Translations under genes and position numbers: made by a program
Notes under the pieces: model-generated
What the model was told of the DNA's origin: nothing
Seen by the model: only the letters and a program-made list of their open reading frames with translations
The model's database searches: none
Part shown: piece after piece, positions 1 through 11,692 of the stretch
How the letters are laid out: each line of letters opens with the position of its first letter
How positions within the stretch are numbered: position 1 is the first letter of the stretch
Source: Combretum micranthum
Taxonomy: Eukaryota > Streptophyta > Magnoliopsida > Myrtales > Combretaceae
Assembly (NCBI GenBank): GCA_024138025.1
Contig: JAMXBD010000204.1
Location: forward strand, 806,001-870,000
Reading direction: 5' to 3'
DNA: 64,000 nt

Positions 1-756
1 TCTTTTTCGGAAGGCTGCTACTCTTACGCGTAGAGTTGGATTAGCTGTGATCGTGTGGTGCCACGGGCCATGTTCCTTCCTACAGAATCCAAATCGCTCG
101 GGGAAAGCGACTCTAGGCTCGGAGCCGAGCCAACCGAACGCTATGGGTGAGGACCTGGGAACTAGTAATAGAAGGTCGAAGACCTTCAACCCCGATTCCC
201 TAACCTTTGATACGGAGGGGTAAATCCGTTCTATATATGGTTTCCGGATAACTATATATATTTGCGTAATCATGTGATTACTGCATTGTATGCATAGCAC
301 ATGTGTGAAAATATAAATAAACTTGCTTGAAAATATGGTGCGAATGAAAAGGAATATCTCACTAAGCTAGTTGTAGCTTGTACCCCTATAGATTTTGTTG
401 AAACAGGTACCCGTGGCTTAAATTGAGGATCATGACATTATAAAAGTCATGGAAGGATGATTAAGCTTCTATGAAGGAAATGAAATCATAGTGATGTATA
501 TTTATTTGAAGATAATAGAGGGATATGCCCCTATGAATTGAAATATAATATGTATATGTTTTATGGTAAGTATTCTCTTTGGCTTATTACTTATTTATTA
601 TCAATATAAATTGCGCTACTCCGATGTGTTCCCTTGGTTGTGATGTACGCCTTGTACATAATATGAAAGCTTTTACGTGACTGAGGTAGTCATTCCTAGG
701 CTTTAGTATTGTGTACGGCGGACTGCCACGTTTAGGGTACCCCTCGGGGCGTGACA
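1..756 (+). mobile_element. 3' part of a large gypsy-type LTR
   Basis: The sequence ends in the same kind of tail (gggtacccct, then ggggcgtgaca) as the large LTRs ending at 32272 and 60549. The final CA at 755-756 is the LTR end. No primer-binding site follows, so this is the end of a 3' LTR or a solo LTR whose start lies before the window. The next five bases, aacat, would be one target-site copy; its partner is out of view. It appears to have inserted into the leader of the minus-strand element at 757-5593. Confidence 0.6.
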
Positions 757-1328
757 AACATCCTCTCCATGCGCTTGCAAATTCGTGCTTAGTTACAACT
801 TCCTTCCTTAGAGTTCCTACTTCGTCCTTTAGCGGTAGAGGTGAGAGTCCTCGTCTTGTGGCACACTAATGGACATACTCATCGTTAAAACTAGATCACA
901 TATTCTTTTATTGGTTTCTTTGTTCAAAAGCAGGAAATTTTGGTTTCTTACAAAGGTGATATTTTCTTGTGATTAAAAACGGTTTGGGAGTTCATTTAAA
1001 GAAAAAAACTAGTTCTAGACTTATGTTTTGGTGAGGTCATACCCACTTGCTACGGTTCTAGAACTTTCTAAATTGTTTTTGTCTTATTAGATAGAGCGGT
1101 CTCATAGGATTCTTAGGTTTTTCCTTCACTCCACCTATGTTTCCTCTATCTTATGATGAAAAATTTATCTATCTCTTCTCTCCTGATCTTCCATTTGGAT
1201 ACTCACAACTCACAAGAATCTCCCTATCACTCTCATGATTTATTCCTAAACTTATCACGCCTCTAAGACTTCCATTTCTAAACTTATGTTTTTCTTCCCT
1301 AACCTTGATGCTCTGATACCACTTAAAC
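757..1328 (-). mobile_element. Leader region of the large-LTR gypsy element, truncated
   Basis: Read on the minus strand, this stretch begins just after the LTR end at 1329 and starts with the primer-binding site. About 550 bp of untranslated leader or early internal sequence follow, up to the junction with the plus-strand LTR at 756. No gag coding sequence is recognisable. Confidence 0.5.
1310..1321 (-). other. Primer-binding site (initiator Met tRNA type)
   Basis: The minus strand reads TGGTATCAGAGC, the classic plant LTR-retrotransposon primer-binding site complementary to the 3' end of initiator methionine tRNA. It begins seven bases after the LTR end. It shows that 1329-5593 is a 5' LTR on the minus strand. 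Confidence 0.85.
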
Positions 1329-2851
1329 CGTCACAGCCCAAATAGTACCCTAGACGTGGCAATCCACCACATACGATATTAAAACTTAAGAATGACTTTC
1401 CGAAGTCATGTGAAATCATCATCATATGTAAGGGGTCTAACACAACAATAGAAGATACCGGTGGGATGTGTAGTTCAAAATAGTAAATATAGCATACAAG
1501 AAATCTAAATAAATATCCAACTTCAACATTATAAGAATGTAGTCCTTACATCATCTTAAGGGCATTCCCCCGATAAATCTCCAAACAACATAATATCAGC
1601 TTAGTTTTTCACATAAGGAAACAATACTAGAATCAAGAGATATTATAGGAAATCTATTTTAATATCTTCAAAAGGATTTCCAAAAGTGTCCCAAAACATA
1701 ATCCCACTCGAGTATATGAAGTCCTCGGGCATAAGAGATATTGGTATTGTTTCAACAAAAGTCTATCGGAGTATAAGCACAATTATCTTAGTGAGAATAT
1801 TCCTGGATTAACATACTCATATCAATAATTTCAAACAAGTTATTAAACAATCATATGAATGCATGAAGTAAATGAACAAGCAATACATATGATCTATAAA
1901 AAATCATATGTTTTGAATGGATTTACCCCACCATTCGGTGGTTAGGTGTTTCTGGCTCTTTAAAACCCATCTTTGAAATCCAACTTATGTAGTTTATTTC
2001 TGGCTCCTACTCACCTATCTTGAAATAGTTCTTTTTAGCTCATATTCGCCCATTCTTAAATAGTTCTTTCAGGCTCCTATTCACCCATCTTGCAAATTTA
2101 TGGCTCCTGCAAAACCCACTACTATACTCTTATCCCATCGAGTATAGTAGCTAATGAAATGAAACTAACTATGAGATATGCATGAATTAATTAATATATA
2201 ACTTGAAATGTGAAATTAAGGTGCTTCAAGGCGATCACAGAATTGCAGACACTCCAGCATGGTAATAATAAAACATAATTTGATTAACAACAATTCATGT
2301 CCCGATATGCTTAGTATTCTTTCAACCAATGTTATCATGCAAAATTCATTTTCATCTTTTCCTACTTCTAGTGCCTCTAGCTACAAGCACAAACAAGTAC
2401 GTAAAATGTAGGAAATAAACTCACTCGGCCATCCTTGCTACACTTCTTTACTCATAATGGTCCTCCGAATATCAATCCCCCCAAACTTCGCTACCTAAAC
2501 GAAAGAAATACCTGGAATGAGTATTTCGTGGAATCTCTACTTGAACTCTCTAATTCTATTCTAGTATTTTCGTCAAAATTCTGATAGGAAGAAATTTTAA
2601 CTTAAAACGGCCATAACTAGCTCATTTTAACTTGGAATTTCGCATATTATATACTGTTTTCTACCTACTCAACAATATCTATCCATTTTTAAGGTTATTT
2701 TTGTCTTAAAAAGTCATTTGGGTCGCAAATCACCACGGTATTGAATAGTTACGAACTTCATAATCCTTAAAATATGATTTTCCAAACTTTTCTTTACCCA
2801 AAAATCCTTAAACAAAATCAATGGATATTTTTATAGTTGAAATATCATTTG

Positions 2852-2853
<2 letters not shown>

Positions 2854-2883
<30 letters not shown>
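2854..2883. repeat. (AT)n microsatellite
   Basis: An uninterrupted AT dinucleotide run inside the large LTR. A similar run sits at the matching place of the related LTR near 30722-30745, so it belongs to the LTR rather than to an independent event. Confidence 0.9.
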
Positions 2884-2885
<2 letters not shown>

Positions 2886-3288
2886 CATATTGTATGCATG
2901 ATTTTTATAGTGTTGTCTCCACATTGATTTTTCACGAAATAATTTATCTTTAAGAGTTTGAAAAGATGAAACTTTGAAAAAAATTTCCTTTTTAAATTGC
3001 TAGAAGGGAACTTAAAAATTTTTGGGTTGTTACAAGTGAGTATTTTCCTATTATAATTTCATTTCATAAGTTTTCAAAAGTAAATTAATTTCCAAAAATT
3101 TGGTTCTTTAAGCTATCTACCAATTTTATTTCTAGTAATTGAAAAATAGGCTTTTCAAAATTTTCATTAAGTTGTTGGAGTGGTCTAATATTTGGAGTTA
3201 TGTTAAATGTATATTTTCCGCTCATTTTTATATTCTTTTTCTTCTTTAGAAAATAAGTTTACTTTTAAAACTTTACTTTCTTGGCAAG

Positions 3289-3321
3289 TATTATTATTAT
3301 ATTATTATTATTATTATTATT
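3289..3321. repeat. (ATT)n microsatellite
   Basis: A run of about ten TTA/ATT units with one break, within the large LTR. No further significance seen. Confidence 0.85.
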
Positions 3322-5593
3322 CTAAGTTGGTTTCTAAAATAGTGAGTTGATTTTATCTTGATTCAAAAAACTTGTTTTATTCCTAATGTTTATCAAGTGG
3401 TGGCCTAATCCTTTTAGATAAGTTCCTAAGAAAAGCTTTCCAAAAAAAGAATTGTTAATATTAGAATTTAGCAAAAATTTCATTTTGACTTTGAAAAGAG
3501 AATAACAATATTAAAAATTAAGTCTTGTAGAAGCTTTCTTAGTATGTGATTTTCAAAGTTTACGATGAACCTATTTAAGTTTAAAAAGATATGGTTAGGT
3601 TAAAATTTCAAGGTTAATGCTAAAAATTATTTTTATGGAGTTTTTAGTTCCTAATTATAAAAGAAATGAGTTCCTTTTATCATTTGAAGAAATCTTATTA
3701 CTACTACTTTTAAAAATTATGATTAGCTTGTCTACGCTTTTGAAAAGAGTTTATTAAAAACAAAACTTAGATCTTTTATTGAAAAATCCTTTATTAAGAA
3801 ATATAGCTTACTTTCCTTTATTTAAGAAAGAACCCGTTTTTATCTTTATCAAGGCAACAACCTTCTAATCATTCATGAATATGATTATGTAGCAATGAAA
3901 AAGTAAGAATAATATATAATAAGATAGAAAGAAATATAATAAGCATATAAACAAAACAATATGGTCAAGCATTGGGAATCTTAACTCCATCAAGATATCC
4001 CGATCATGTATTGGGAGCCTTAGCTTCATTAAGGCAACCCAAGACTAAGAATAGACTAATCCAAAAAAGAAAAGAAAAAAAAAATCGTTTTGACTTGATA
4101 AAGACAAGTCTAAGACTAGCAAGACTAGTCTTAATAAATTGCATGAAATAAGTAAATAAATAAATTGCAAAGCATGAATAAACAAATAAATGTTACATTA
4201 GTGAACTTATATGCTCTAGGAAATATATATATATATAACATAAATATATTTACTAACATATAGGAGTTAGATTAGGATAATAACAATAACATAATAACAT
4301 AACAATAACAACAAAACAACATAATAATATAATAAGATTTGTTCATGAACATTGTTCATGAACAAGAAGAAAACATGAACATAGTGTTGCTTCCATAACA
4401 ATTATTTTGTTTAGGAAACACATACCATGGTCATGTTAAGTTACATGACATAGTAAAAAAATATAGGTAGGATTTGACCTAAGAGTGTTTTTGAGTGGAA
4501 GGAATGGTAGATGGTTTATGTGTAGTGAAGAATTTTGAGAAAGATTAAATGGAAGAGAGTTTTTGTAGAGAGAATTTAGAGAGAAGTTATGGAGAAATTT
4601 TGAGAGAGTTTTGTTATGTGAAATGAAGGTGTGAAGAAGTAGAGGGAAAAGGGGTATTTATAGAATTTTGGAGTGAAAATTAGATGTAATAAAATAAATT
4701 GAAAAAGAAATAAATTGGGAAAAGAGAGAGGGAGGGCAAGCGACATTGTAGGGGAGAGAGAGAGGATTTTGTTTTGTTTTGTAATTTTTGTAAAGAAAAG
4801 TAATAATGTGTAAGGTGTGATTTGAATAAAGTTGTGTTGGAAAAATGTAAAAGTGTAAAAAATAAGTGTATAGGTAGTAAGAAATAGGTTGTAAGAAAAA
4901 GTAGAGATAGTGAAATAGTAATGAATAATAAAAATAGTATTATGAATAGTAGACTAGACAAATAAAATACTGGTAGTAATAAAAGTACGTGTAAATGAGC
5001 TATATTTGATATTTTTAGTTACCAAAAAATTATGAAATTGATATTTTTGGATTTCCTATATTATTACAAGCCTAACGGTATAAACGGAATATTTTTATCA
5101 TCCAGTGTTCTTAGGCACAGTTTTCAAAAATTGATCCTGTTTGGATCCAAAAGACACTAGAAATAAGCAAATATGATATTTTTATACTTCCTTATATTAT
5201 TGCGAACTACTATAAGCCATTAACCCAATTTTGTTGTCTAGGGTTTGAGAGCGCAGGATTGTCGGAGTTGAAATTGCTAAATTGTCTTAATCTTTGTTGA
5301 CTTTTGAAACTCCGATTTGACTAGGGTTATGGTTTAATCCAACTTTACCTTAGAAATTGACGAGTTTACATTAAGGATCGGATAGATGAATTTTCTCACG
5401 TTCGGGTTTTGAGTCAAACAATTATTAAATTCTCTATTTTTGTTTTTGAAAATTCTCTTTTTCTTAAGACCATGAAAGCTCTTGTTTGATTTGTTTAGGG
5501 TTCAATTTTAACTTGGGTCCGCTTTTAGGGTTTTGATTCGGTGTGCGATTCATGGACTATTTCTAGGAATTGCGAAAAATTCGGGGGCTTACA

Positions 5594-7235
5594 TCTAGCC
5601 TAAAGCTTCCACTAAAGGAAAATTGATGTGTAGCTACTTAAAAAGTTCCAAGAACTTCTTGTAGTGCTCCTCATCTTTCACTTTCCTCAATCTAAAGAGA
5701 TAATGCAGTTGTAAATGGTACTCCTTTAGCTTTTTCGCAGGTAAGCTCTTTTCAACTGATTCTCCATCTTCTCTCGCTTGATCCTCACTTTCTAACCCAA
5801 CTTTCTCCTTTCTCTCTTGATCTTTTGTTGGGACTTGTAACTCCTTTCCACTTCTAAGCGCCATAGCCTTTACCTATTCTTTAGGATTTATTTCTATATT
5901 TCCAGGTAGAGACCGCAGAATTCTCTTAGAAACCATCTTGAAAATCTATCCAAGTTGGTTTTCTAGGTTATGTATAGATGTACCTTAATTCCTCAAAGCT
6001 GCTTCTATGGTTTGGTGGCGATTAGCTGAAACCTTGATGTATTGATCCAACATGTCTTCTATAGAAGTAGGCTTGTTTTGAGAAAATGGGACTTGTCTTC
6101 GAAATCCAAGTGGCTATAAAGTTGACCCTTGACCCACATTGTTGTCCCATCTTAAGTTGAGATGGTTTCTCCAACCAGGATTGTAAGTATTGCTAAATGG
6201 ATCATTTACTAGTCTAATCGAGTTTCCCATGTAATCCATTTGTTCCATTTGATCTCCCTCTGATGAATTTACCAACTCTAAATCCAATACTGACAACGCC
6301 TTCTTCTGCCCCCCAGTCAAACTATCAAGCCTTCTTGCCAACAATTCCACCTTATATGCTAAAGCGGAATTTGCATCCAAATCAAAATTTCCAACAGTCC
6401 TTTTTTCTCTACCTCTCGCTGATGACCACTGATAGTGGTTGTTTGCCATGTCCTTAAATAGTTAAATTCATTGCTCAGGTGATTTATGGTTTAGACTCCC
6501 ACCCGCAGCCGCATCAATCAATTGCTTAGTGTTGTAGTTTAAACCATTATAAAAGGTTTAAGCTTAATGCTACTTGGGAAGTCTGTGATGAGGGGACTTC
6601 CTCAACAATTCTTTCCATCTCTCCCAGGCTTCATACAATGTCTTAGAGTCCATTTGTCCAAATGAAGATATACCTACCCTCAACTTAGTCATCTTTGATG
6701 GTGGAAAATACTTCCTCGTGAATAATTCTGCTATCTCTTACCAAGTGTTGATAGAATTTCTCAGAATTGAATTAAGCTACTGTTTGGCGTTGGACCTTAA
6801 TGTGAATGGAAATAATATGAGGTGGATGACATCCTCCAAAACACCACTTATCTTCAACGTGTCACATATCTCAAGAAATTGTTGCAAGTGGGTGTTTGGG
6901 TCTTCATCACTAAACCCGTCAAATTGAACGCATTGTTAGATCATTTAGATGACACTCAGCTTGATCTCGAAAGTATTTGCTTGAACTTTAAGCTGAGCAA
7001 TACTTGTACTAGCCCCATCCAAGTTAGGTCTCCAATAGTCCACCATAGTCCTTTGAGCCACAAGTAGATTAACTTCTGGCTCATTCACATGGCGTATCAC
7101 ATGCCCATTATTCCTAGGTGGTGGATTCTCATTCAATGGTGGAACTTTTATTGCTACAGCATTCGGGTTCAAAGCTCCCGCATTCGGATTTAATTCTTCG
7201 ATAGCGGTTGGAGGATCTCCACCAATATTTTCCAT
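5594..7235 (-). pseudogene. Athila-like Ty3/gypsy gag relic
   Basis: Three open segments on the minus strand follow the gag order of Athila-type elements. 7235-6945 has an N-terminal part rich in Asn and Pro, with the 'TMVDY' and 'FEIK' positions of this gag. About 6930-6470 is the core gag fold with several stops, including the 'SKTLYEAWERWKELL' stretch and 'IDAAAGGSL'. 6449-6114 carries the late-gag 'YNPGW' motif. 5864-5634 begins 'MALRSGKELQ' and ends 'KFLELFK', the linker before the protease. After a stop the frame continues for about 40 bp with the expected 'LHIN' and 'VEAL' residues, then is cut at 5594 by the large LTR. Stops and shifts make it non-functional. No protease, RT or integrase of this copy is in the window. 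Confidence 0.85.
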
Positions 7236-7491
7236 CTAAGAACTTTCTGATCTTTCTCTTCTATGACGAGGAAGTGACCGTTCCACAATTTCTCTTATCT
7301 TCTTGAAGTTCTTTCTGATTGTCCTTTCTGGTTCTAGATTGAAGTCGCCAAGTTTAGAGTTGCTATGTCGAGTCATATACTGCAAAGAACAACCAAACTA
7401 ATATCAATTCAAAATATCAAACTACGAATCAAATAGAAATAAACACTAGATGCATAGGAATTTCAATCTTCCTAATGATGAAACTGTTCCT

Positions 7492-7505
7492 CGACAATGG
7501 TGCCA
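7492..7505 (-). other. Primer-binding site of the Athila-like element
   Basis: The minus strand reads tttttggcaccattgtcg directly after the LTR end. It matches the 'TTTTGGCGCCGTTGCC' signature typical of Athila/Tat elements, usually assigned to Asp tRNA. The plus-strand element at 63158 has the same signature. Confidence 0.75.
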
Positions 7506-7511
7506 AAAACT

Positions 7512-9253
7512 TGATGTGATCTTGAGTTTTATAATTAATTTGAAAACCTACTATTCTACTCCTAAACTCGATTTTAAATAGGCAAGTGTACCTATCGTTC
7601 AGTAATATAGAGTAGAATATAGGGTTGTCTCCTCAGGGAACGTGTCAAGCACTAGTACTAAATTAATCTTCCTATTATCTAGCAAGCAAATGATTGGATT
7701 AATTATATTAAATCTAAATTTACAACTAAATTACACTAATTTCATAATCACACCAAGACAACATAGTTAACAAGGTTATAACATAAATGAACTCACATTA
7801 AACAATAGGTGTACTCCATCAAATTAACATGATTGACAATAATTCATCCTATCAATTACTTATCTGCTGGAATTCTCAACTCATGATCATTACTCTCATA
7901 ATAAACCAAGTCTAATTCTAATTTACATCCACTAAAATCTCTCCTAAATGAATAGGTAAATTAGAATTGCATTAAGGTGCTTTTATTATCCTTAAATTCC
8001 TTACAACATGCACTACAAACTTCCTAATAATATCTCTATTAGTAGGAGTAGTTTGTTCGAATGACTTATACCTACCCAAACGGGACTATTTCTCAACATT
8101 TTCTATCGAGATCTAGCATAGGATTATGTCGTGTACTACAATCTCCTAAATTTTATGAGATCCCATCACTAGAAAATCGTAATTAATTGAATTAATAACA
8201 ATTAAACGCACACTCCATGTTAAGACGACTTCATAAACCTAAATTCACTACTCACACATGATAAAATATGAGCACAAACTCAGTAGAAACATGATTAGAA
8301 CAGAAAACGAGATGAGAAACTAGAGAAAAGAAGAAACCCCTCTTGAATTATAACTAAGTAGATGTTATTGTACAATACGAACACTCGCTTCCAGATGTCT
8401 CTCTCGACTTTCTTCTAGAATCGTTCATAGTACCATACTAGATCTTCAATAGTTACAAGGAATTCACGAAGAAAACTACTAACCGGTGTTTGATGTCACA
8501 AAAAAAATGAAGTATATATCCCTTTACCAACCGGTGTAAGGTATTTTTATACCTAAAATATTTTTCTAAGAGTTTTTGGATGAAAGCTTACAACTTTTCT
8601 AATGGATACACTGTTTAGAGTATTAATGTAAAATTCATTTCTCTTTACCATCCAAGTATTACGGTCGTGACTTTAGATCTTCATCCGAATTTCAAGCTTC
8701 TCAACCATCAACCACGATCGTGATTCTCCTTGAGGTAGCCTCTGGTTTAATAGAAGCTCTTTTGCCATTCTCATTCACGACCATGATTCTTCTTTTCATG
8801 TGAAATAATTATGATCCTTGCTTTAAGTCATGATCGTGAGTTTGGTCTGGGTAGAGACTGATCTTGATTAAGCTGCTTATCTCTTCCATCTCACGGACGC
8901 GAATCACACTCCAAAAGCAAAATATAAACCCTCCATTAAGAATCACAGTCGTGACTCTATGCTGGGTAGAGATTAGTATTGATTTTCTCCACTTTTCTAT
9001 CAATCACGATCATGATTTTGTGATTGATTCTAATTCCTTCACTAATACTTGGATCATGCTTGTGACTTTTCCTGTCTTGATCATATTTCCTCTTTGATTC
9101 CTTCTAATAATTCCATTAAATTCCAAGTTGGCCTGGAATGAACATATACACCAATTAAGTACCAATTCTCCTATAATTAAGTCAATAAACTTTAAATTGG
9201 ACTTACTTAGCACTTAAACAACTACTTTTAATAGAGATAATTCATGCCTATCA
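7512..9253 (-). mobile_element. 5' LTR of the Athila-like element (1.74 kb)
   Basis: The minus strand starts TGATAGGCATGAA at 9253 and ends gatcacatca at 7512, immediately before the primer-binding site and about 280 bp before the gag. Its length is close to that of the plus-strand LTR at 61435-63151 (1717 bp). The start and the 'aattggtactta' block are shared with the LTR fragment at 9254-10090. The plus-strand stretch 'gttgtctcctcagggaacg' near the 3' end is the usual Athila/Tat 'ttccctgagga' landmark. Confidence 0.75.
8661..9064. repeat. Array of palindromic CACGATCGTG-like motifs within the LTR
   Basis: Eight 10-base motifs related to CACGATCGTG start at 8661, 8713, 8776, 8829, 8892, 8944, 9005 and 9055. 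The best copies read CACGATCGTG and CACGATCATG. Intervals are 52, 63, 53, 63, 52, 61 and 50 bases, alternating between about 52 and 63. The sequence between motifs is not obviously repeated. Role unknown. Confidence 0.75.
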
Positions 9254-10090
9254 GTGTGAGAATGGTGAATGATCTACTATAATGCTTGATGCATGTCTTG
9301 CAATGGTTGGGAGGACTATATATATGTTTTCTCCATTCAATACATCTAATGAATGAATATATGCATCGGTTAGACTTCATCCCTCTCCAAAAAGGTGCGA
9401 AAATGAGCGACTTGTAACTGTCATAACGGTCGTTATTTGGGCTATTATCTTCACTGGATTGATTAATTGAGGATGCTCATAGCCATTATCCAGGCCGTTA
9501 TCTTCTGGGATGATAATCTCCACATGCAATTACGGTCAGAATGCACAGGTGATTAAGTGCTGCAATTTGTTGCCCTGTCCATCATGGCCGTTATCTCCTC
9601 TGTGGCTCCATTCAATCCTTCAATACCAAAAGTAACCAACTTCCCAAAATTCATCCAGAAGAGACAATGTCCACTGCCGTAGCCATAATGTTGACCTGAT
9701 CTTCTCTATTGACTATTGCTTCACATCTTTCCTCTTCTCCCAGCCGTAGTCACTTATAAATATCCTTCTCAAGAAGATCCCCTTCCAGACTACAGCCATA
9801 ACGTTAGTCGTAATCTCCATGTGTGCTTCAATTCCCTATTTCCCGGCCGTTACAAGCTTCTTGAATAGGTCATAGAATATCATCGATGTGATCACAGCCG
9901 TGATATTGCCTTTTTGACTTGTTTAACTTCGATTCTTGTTGATTTTGCTTCAATAGTTGATGTTTGCCCTATTTATACCTGAAATGAATATATTTGCTAT
10001 TTAAGTACCAATTATCTTTAATTTAAACAAGAATTAGAGCATAAATGATCATAAATTCACCTAAATGAGTATAGTAAATTACCCCTATCA
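9254..10090 (-). mobile_element. LTR fragment of an Athila-related element
   Basis: The minus strand begins TGATAGGGGTAATTTAC at 10090 and shares the order of short blocks (a 'TTTATGATC' stretch, then 'aattggtactta', then 'tttcaggta') with the Athila-like LTRs starting at 9253 and 61435. It is cut at 9254, where the younger LTR begins, so it is probably the older host of that insertion. It contains its own motif array. Confidence 0.55.
9425..9903. repeat. Array of AACGGCCGTT-like motifs within the LTR fragment
   Basis: Copies related to the palindrome AACGGCCGTT start near 9425, 9478, 9490, 9530, 9593, 9672, 9739, 9790, 9803, 9842 and 9894. Clear ones are ataacggtcgttat (9423), ccaggccgtt (9490), catggccgtt (9593), cccggccgtt (9842) and cacagccgtg (9894). 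Several successive distances are 51-53 bases. The core differs from the CACGATCGTG core of the adjoining LTR, although the spacing is the same. Confidence 0.65.
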
Positions 10091-10156
10091 ATTATATTAT
10101 TTGATCAGATCCAGTATATTTGGTGGAAAAATTCACTCTTTATTTTTGTCTATACT
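10091..10156 (+). mobile_element. 3' tip of an Athila-like LTR, plus orientation
   Basis: This piece (attatattatttgatcag, then ccagtatatt, ending ttttgtagcggatca) closely resembles the last 78 bases of the plus-strand LTR at 63074-63151. It is not followed by the primer-binding site. It abuts the start of a minus-strand LTR at 10090, giving a back-to-back junction. Confidence 0.5.
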
Positions 10157-10663
10157 TTTGTAGCGGATCAAGCTAGACTTAGAAAATGGGCCAAAAAGCT
10201 TTTATAATATAAAATAAACCATTATTCATTTAAAATAACCCATTTTTAATATAAAAAAGCAAAAGGCTCATTATAGTTCGTATAAGTTTTATTTTAATCA
10301 TATAAAGCTCAAGTTAACTCAGAAACATTTTTTTTTTTTTTAGTATGCTTTTCATGTGTGAGACAATCAAATAAGGCTGAGAGTAGAATAAATTAATCCA
10401 ACGATCCTTATTTTAGGCCTATCAAGCCAAATCTGCCTATAACATCCCTTATTAGACATGTCTTCTGGACCTTGCCATTAGTCTAAAAAACCAATTCTTT
10501 GCATTAAATTAGGCTTCAAGCCCAATAACAAAATAACCCTTTACTCTACCCAAGGAAAGACCTTCATTTATTAAAAGTCTCCAAATGAAAGTTCTGCACT
10601 TGGGACTTAATTAGGATGTGCCTTACAGCTTGAATTATCTCTTTTTTTTCCCCTTCTCATGAT
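10157..10663. other. Gene-free spacer
   Basis: AT-rich sequence with a poly-T run near 10330 and no coding potential, structural RNA signature or repeat end that I can recognise. Confidence 0.5.
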
Positions 10664-11230
10664 TAGGGATGCAATCGATGAGGGTTTAGGATGGATCTTT
10701 TAAAACCCGAACCTGACCCAATTCTTAATGGGGTGTCCCAGAACCCGAGAAAAACCCTATCGAGTTTTTTTATCATTTCTAAAACCCAACCCGATAGATT
10801 TTTAAGGAAACCATGACTCGACTCAACCCGATCCAACCTGATTCTAAGATTTTCAATTTTTTCTTCAAAAAAAAGCAAAATAATGCAATTTGTTTTAAGT
10901 TATTAATGATGCAAACATTTATATTGAAAGAATGAATTTTAAACAATAATATCATATAAAAGAATACAAATACTTCATTTCGATTTACGTTCACTGACAT
11001 AGAATATAAATAGGATCATTGCCTTAATAACTTAATATTTTTAATTTTTTTATATTTTAAATTTATGCCTGATCAGGTTACATATAAACTTGAACCCAAC
11101 CCGATAACTTATCGAGCTTTTTTTAATCTCAAAACTCATCACAAAATCCCATAAAATTCGATCCTTTAAGATTTTTAGTAGATCGGACGAATCGAATATC
11201 CTGTAACGACTTGTCCCACCTACATCCCTA
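10664..11230. mobile_element. hAT-type MITE upstream of the PSK gene
   Basis: The element begins TAGGGATGCA and ends TACATCCCTA, inverted ends typical of non-autonomous hAT elements. It is flanked by eight-base direct repeats, ctcatgat (10656-10663) and ctcataat (11231-11238), with one mismatch, as hAT insertion predicts. The subterminal sequences are also inverted copies (aacccgaacctg on the left, acttgaacccaacccg on the right). Length is 567 bp and no transposase is encoded. Confidence 0.85.
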
Positions 11231-11606
11231 CTCATAATGATGTATAACGTTGATTTTAGGTTTCTATGGTTCTAGTCTGTTGTGCCTACCTCCTACGCCC
11301 TTTTCATTCCAATCGATCCACAGAAAAATTCCATGTCAAATCAAAGTCAGCTACGACTTTTTATGAATCACATGCAAAACCACGACTCCTGCCTCAGTCA
11401 TAGGTAATCTCTTCTCATTATTCCGCAATAAGTCTTTTTTCAAAATTTCGGATACTTCCACTAAGTTGCCCTTTTCCAATATATGTTAACAATAAGTGTA
11501 TAATCTCAGTAATAAATAACAATATATATATATATATATCTATATATTCCCCATCACACACTTTCAATTATCATTCTATTAGTAGGTTTTTTGTGTGTAT
11601 CTGTCC

Positions 11607-11614
11607 TATAAATA
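11607..11614 (+). promoter_or_regulatory. Probable TATA box of the PSK gene
   Basis: TATAAATA lies 79 bases upstream of the start codon, a spacing that leaves a 5' leader of roughly 50 bases. A 12-17 base poly-A stretch sits just before the ATG. An (AT)n run at 11522-11539 is further upstream. The hAT MITE ends 376 bases upstream of the box. Confidence 0.65.
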
Positions 11615-11692
11615 CGCCCATAAGTTGAAGGTCCAATCTGAACAAAAAAAGAGGGCAAGGATTTCCTGGAAAAAAAAAAAAAAAAAAAGAAA

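Larger units (their letters stand above)
1329..5593 (-). mobile_element. Large (4.27 kb) 5' LTR of a gypsy-type retrotransposon
   Basis: The minus strand begins TGTAAGCCCCCGAA at 5593 and ends gggctgtgacg at 1329, followed by the primer-binding site. The terminal CA has become CG. The first kilobase matches the LTR starting at 25770 in order: the 'aaaccctagacaac' block, the 'ttttggatccaaacag' block and the AT/CT-rich stretch ending in a short-transcript-like region. A third copy starts at 56908. Long LTRs of several kilobases with a Met-tRNA primer site fit Tekay/Del-type chromoviruses; that lineage is an inference, because no polymerase is present. It is inserted in an Athila-like gag and its 5' flank reads ctaga on the minus strand. 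Confidence 0.75.

Noticed and set aside
3024..3034. TGTAACAACCC on the minus strand as an LTR start
   Set aside because: It looks like a gypsy LTR beginning, and a similar phrase occurs near 30574. However, the homology between copies continues well beyond it to TGTAAGCCCC at 5593 and TGCAAACCCC at 25770, where the target duplications lie. It is internal to the large LTR.
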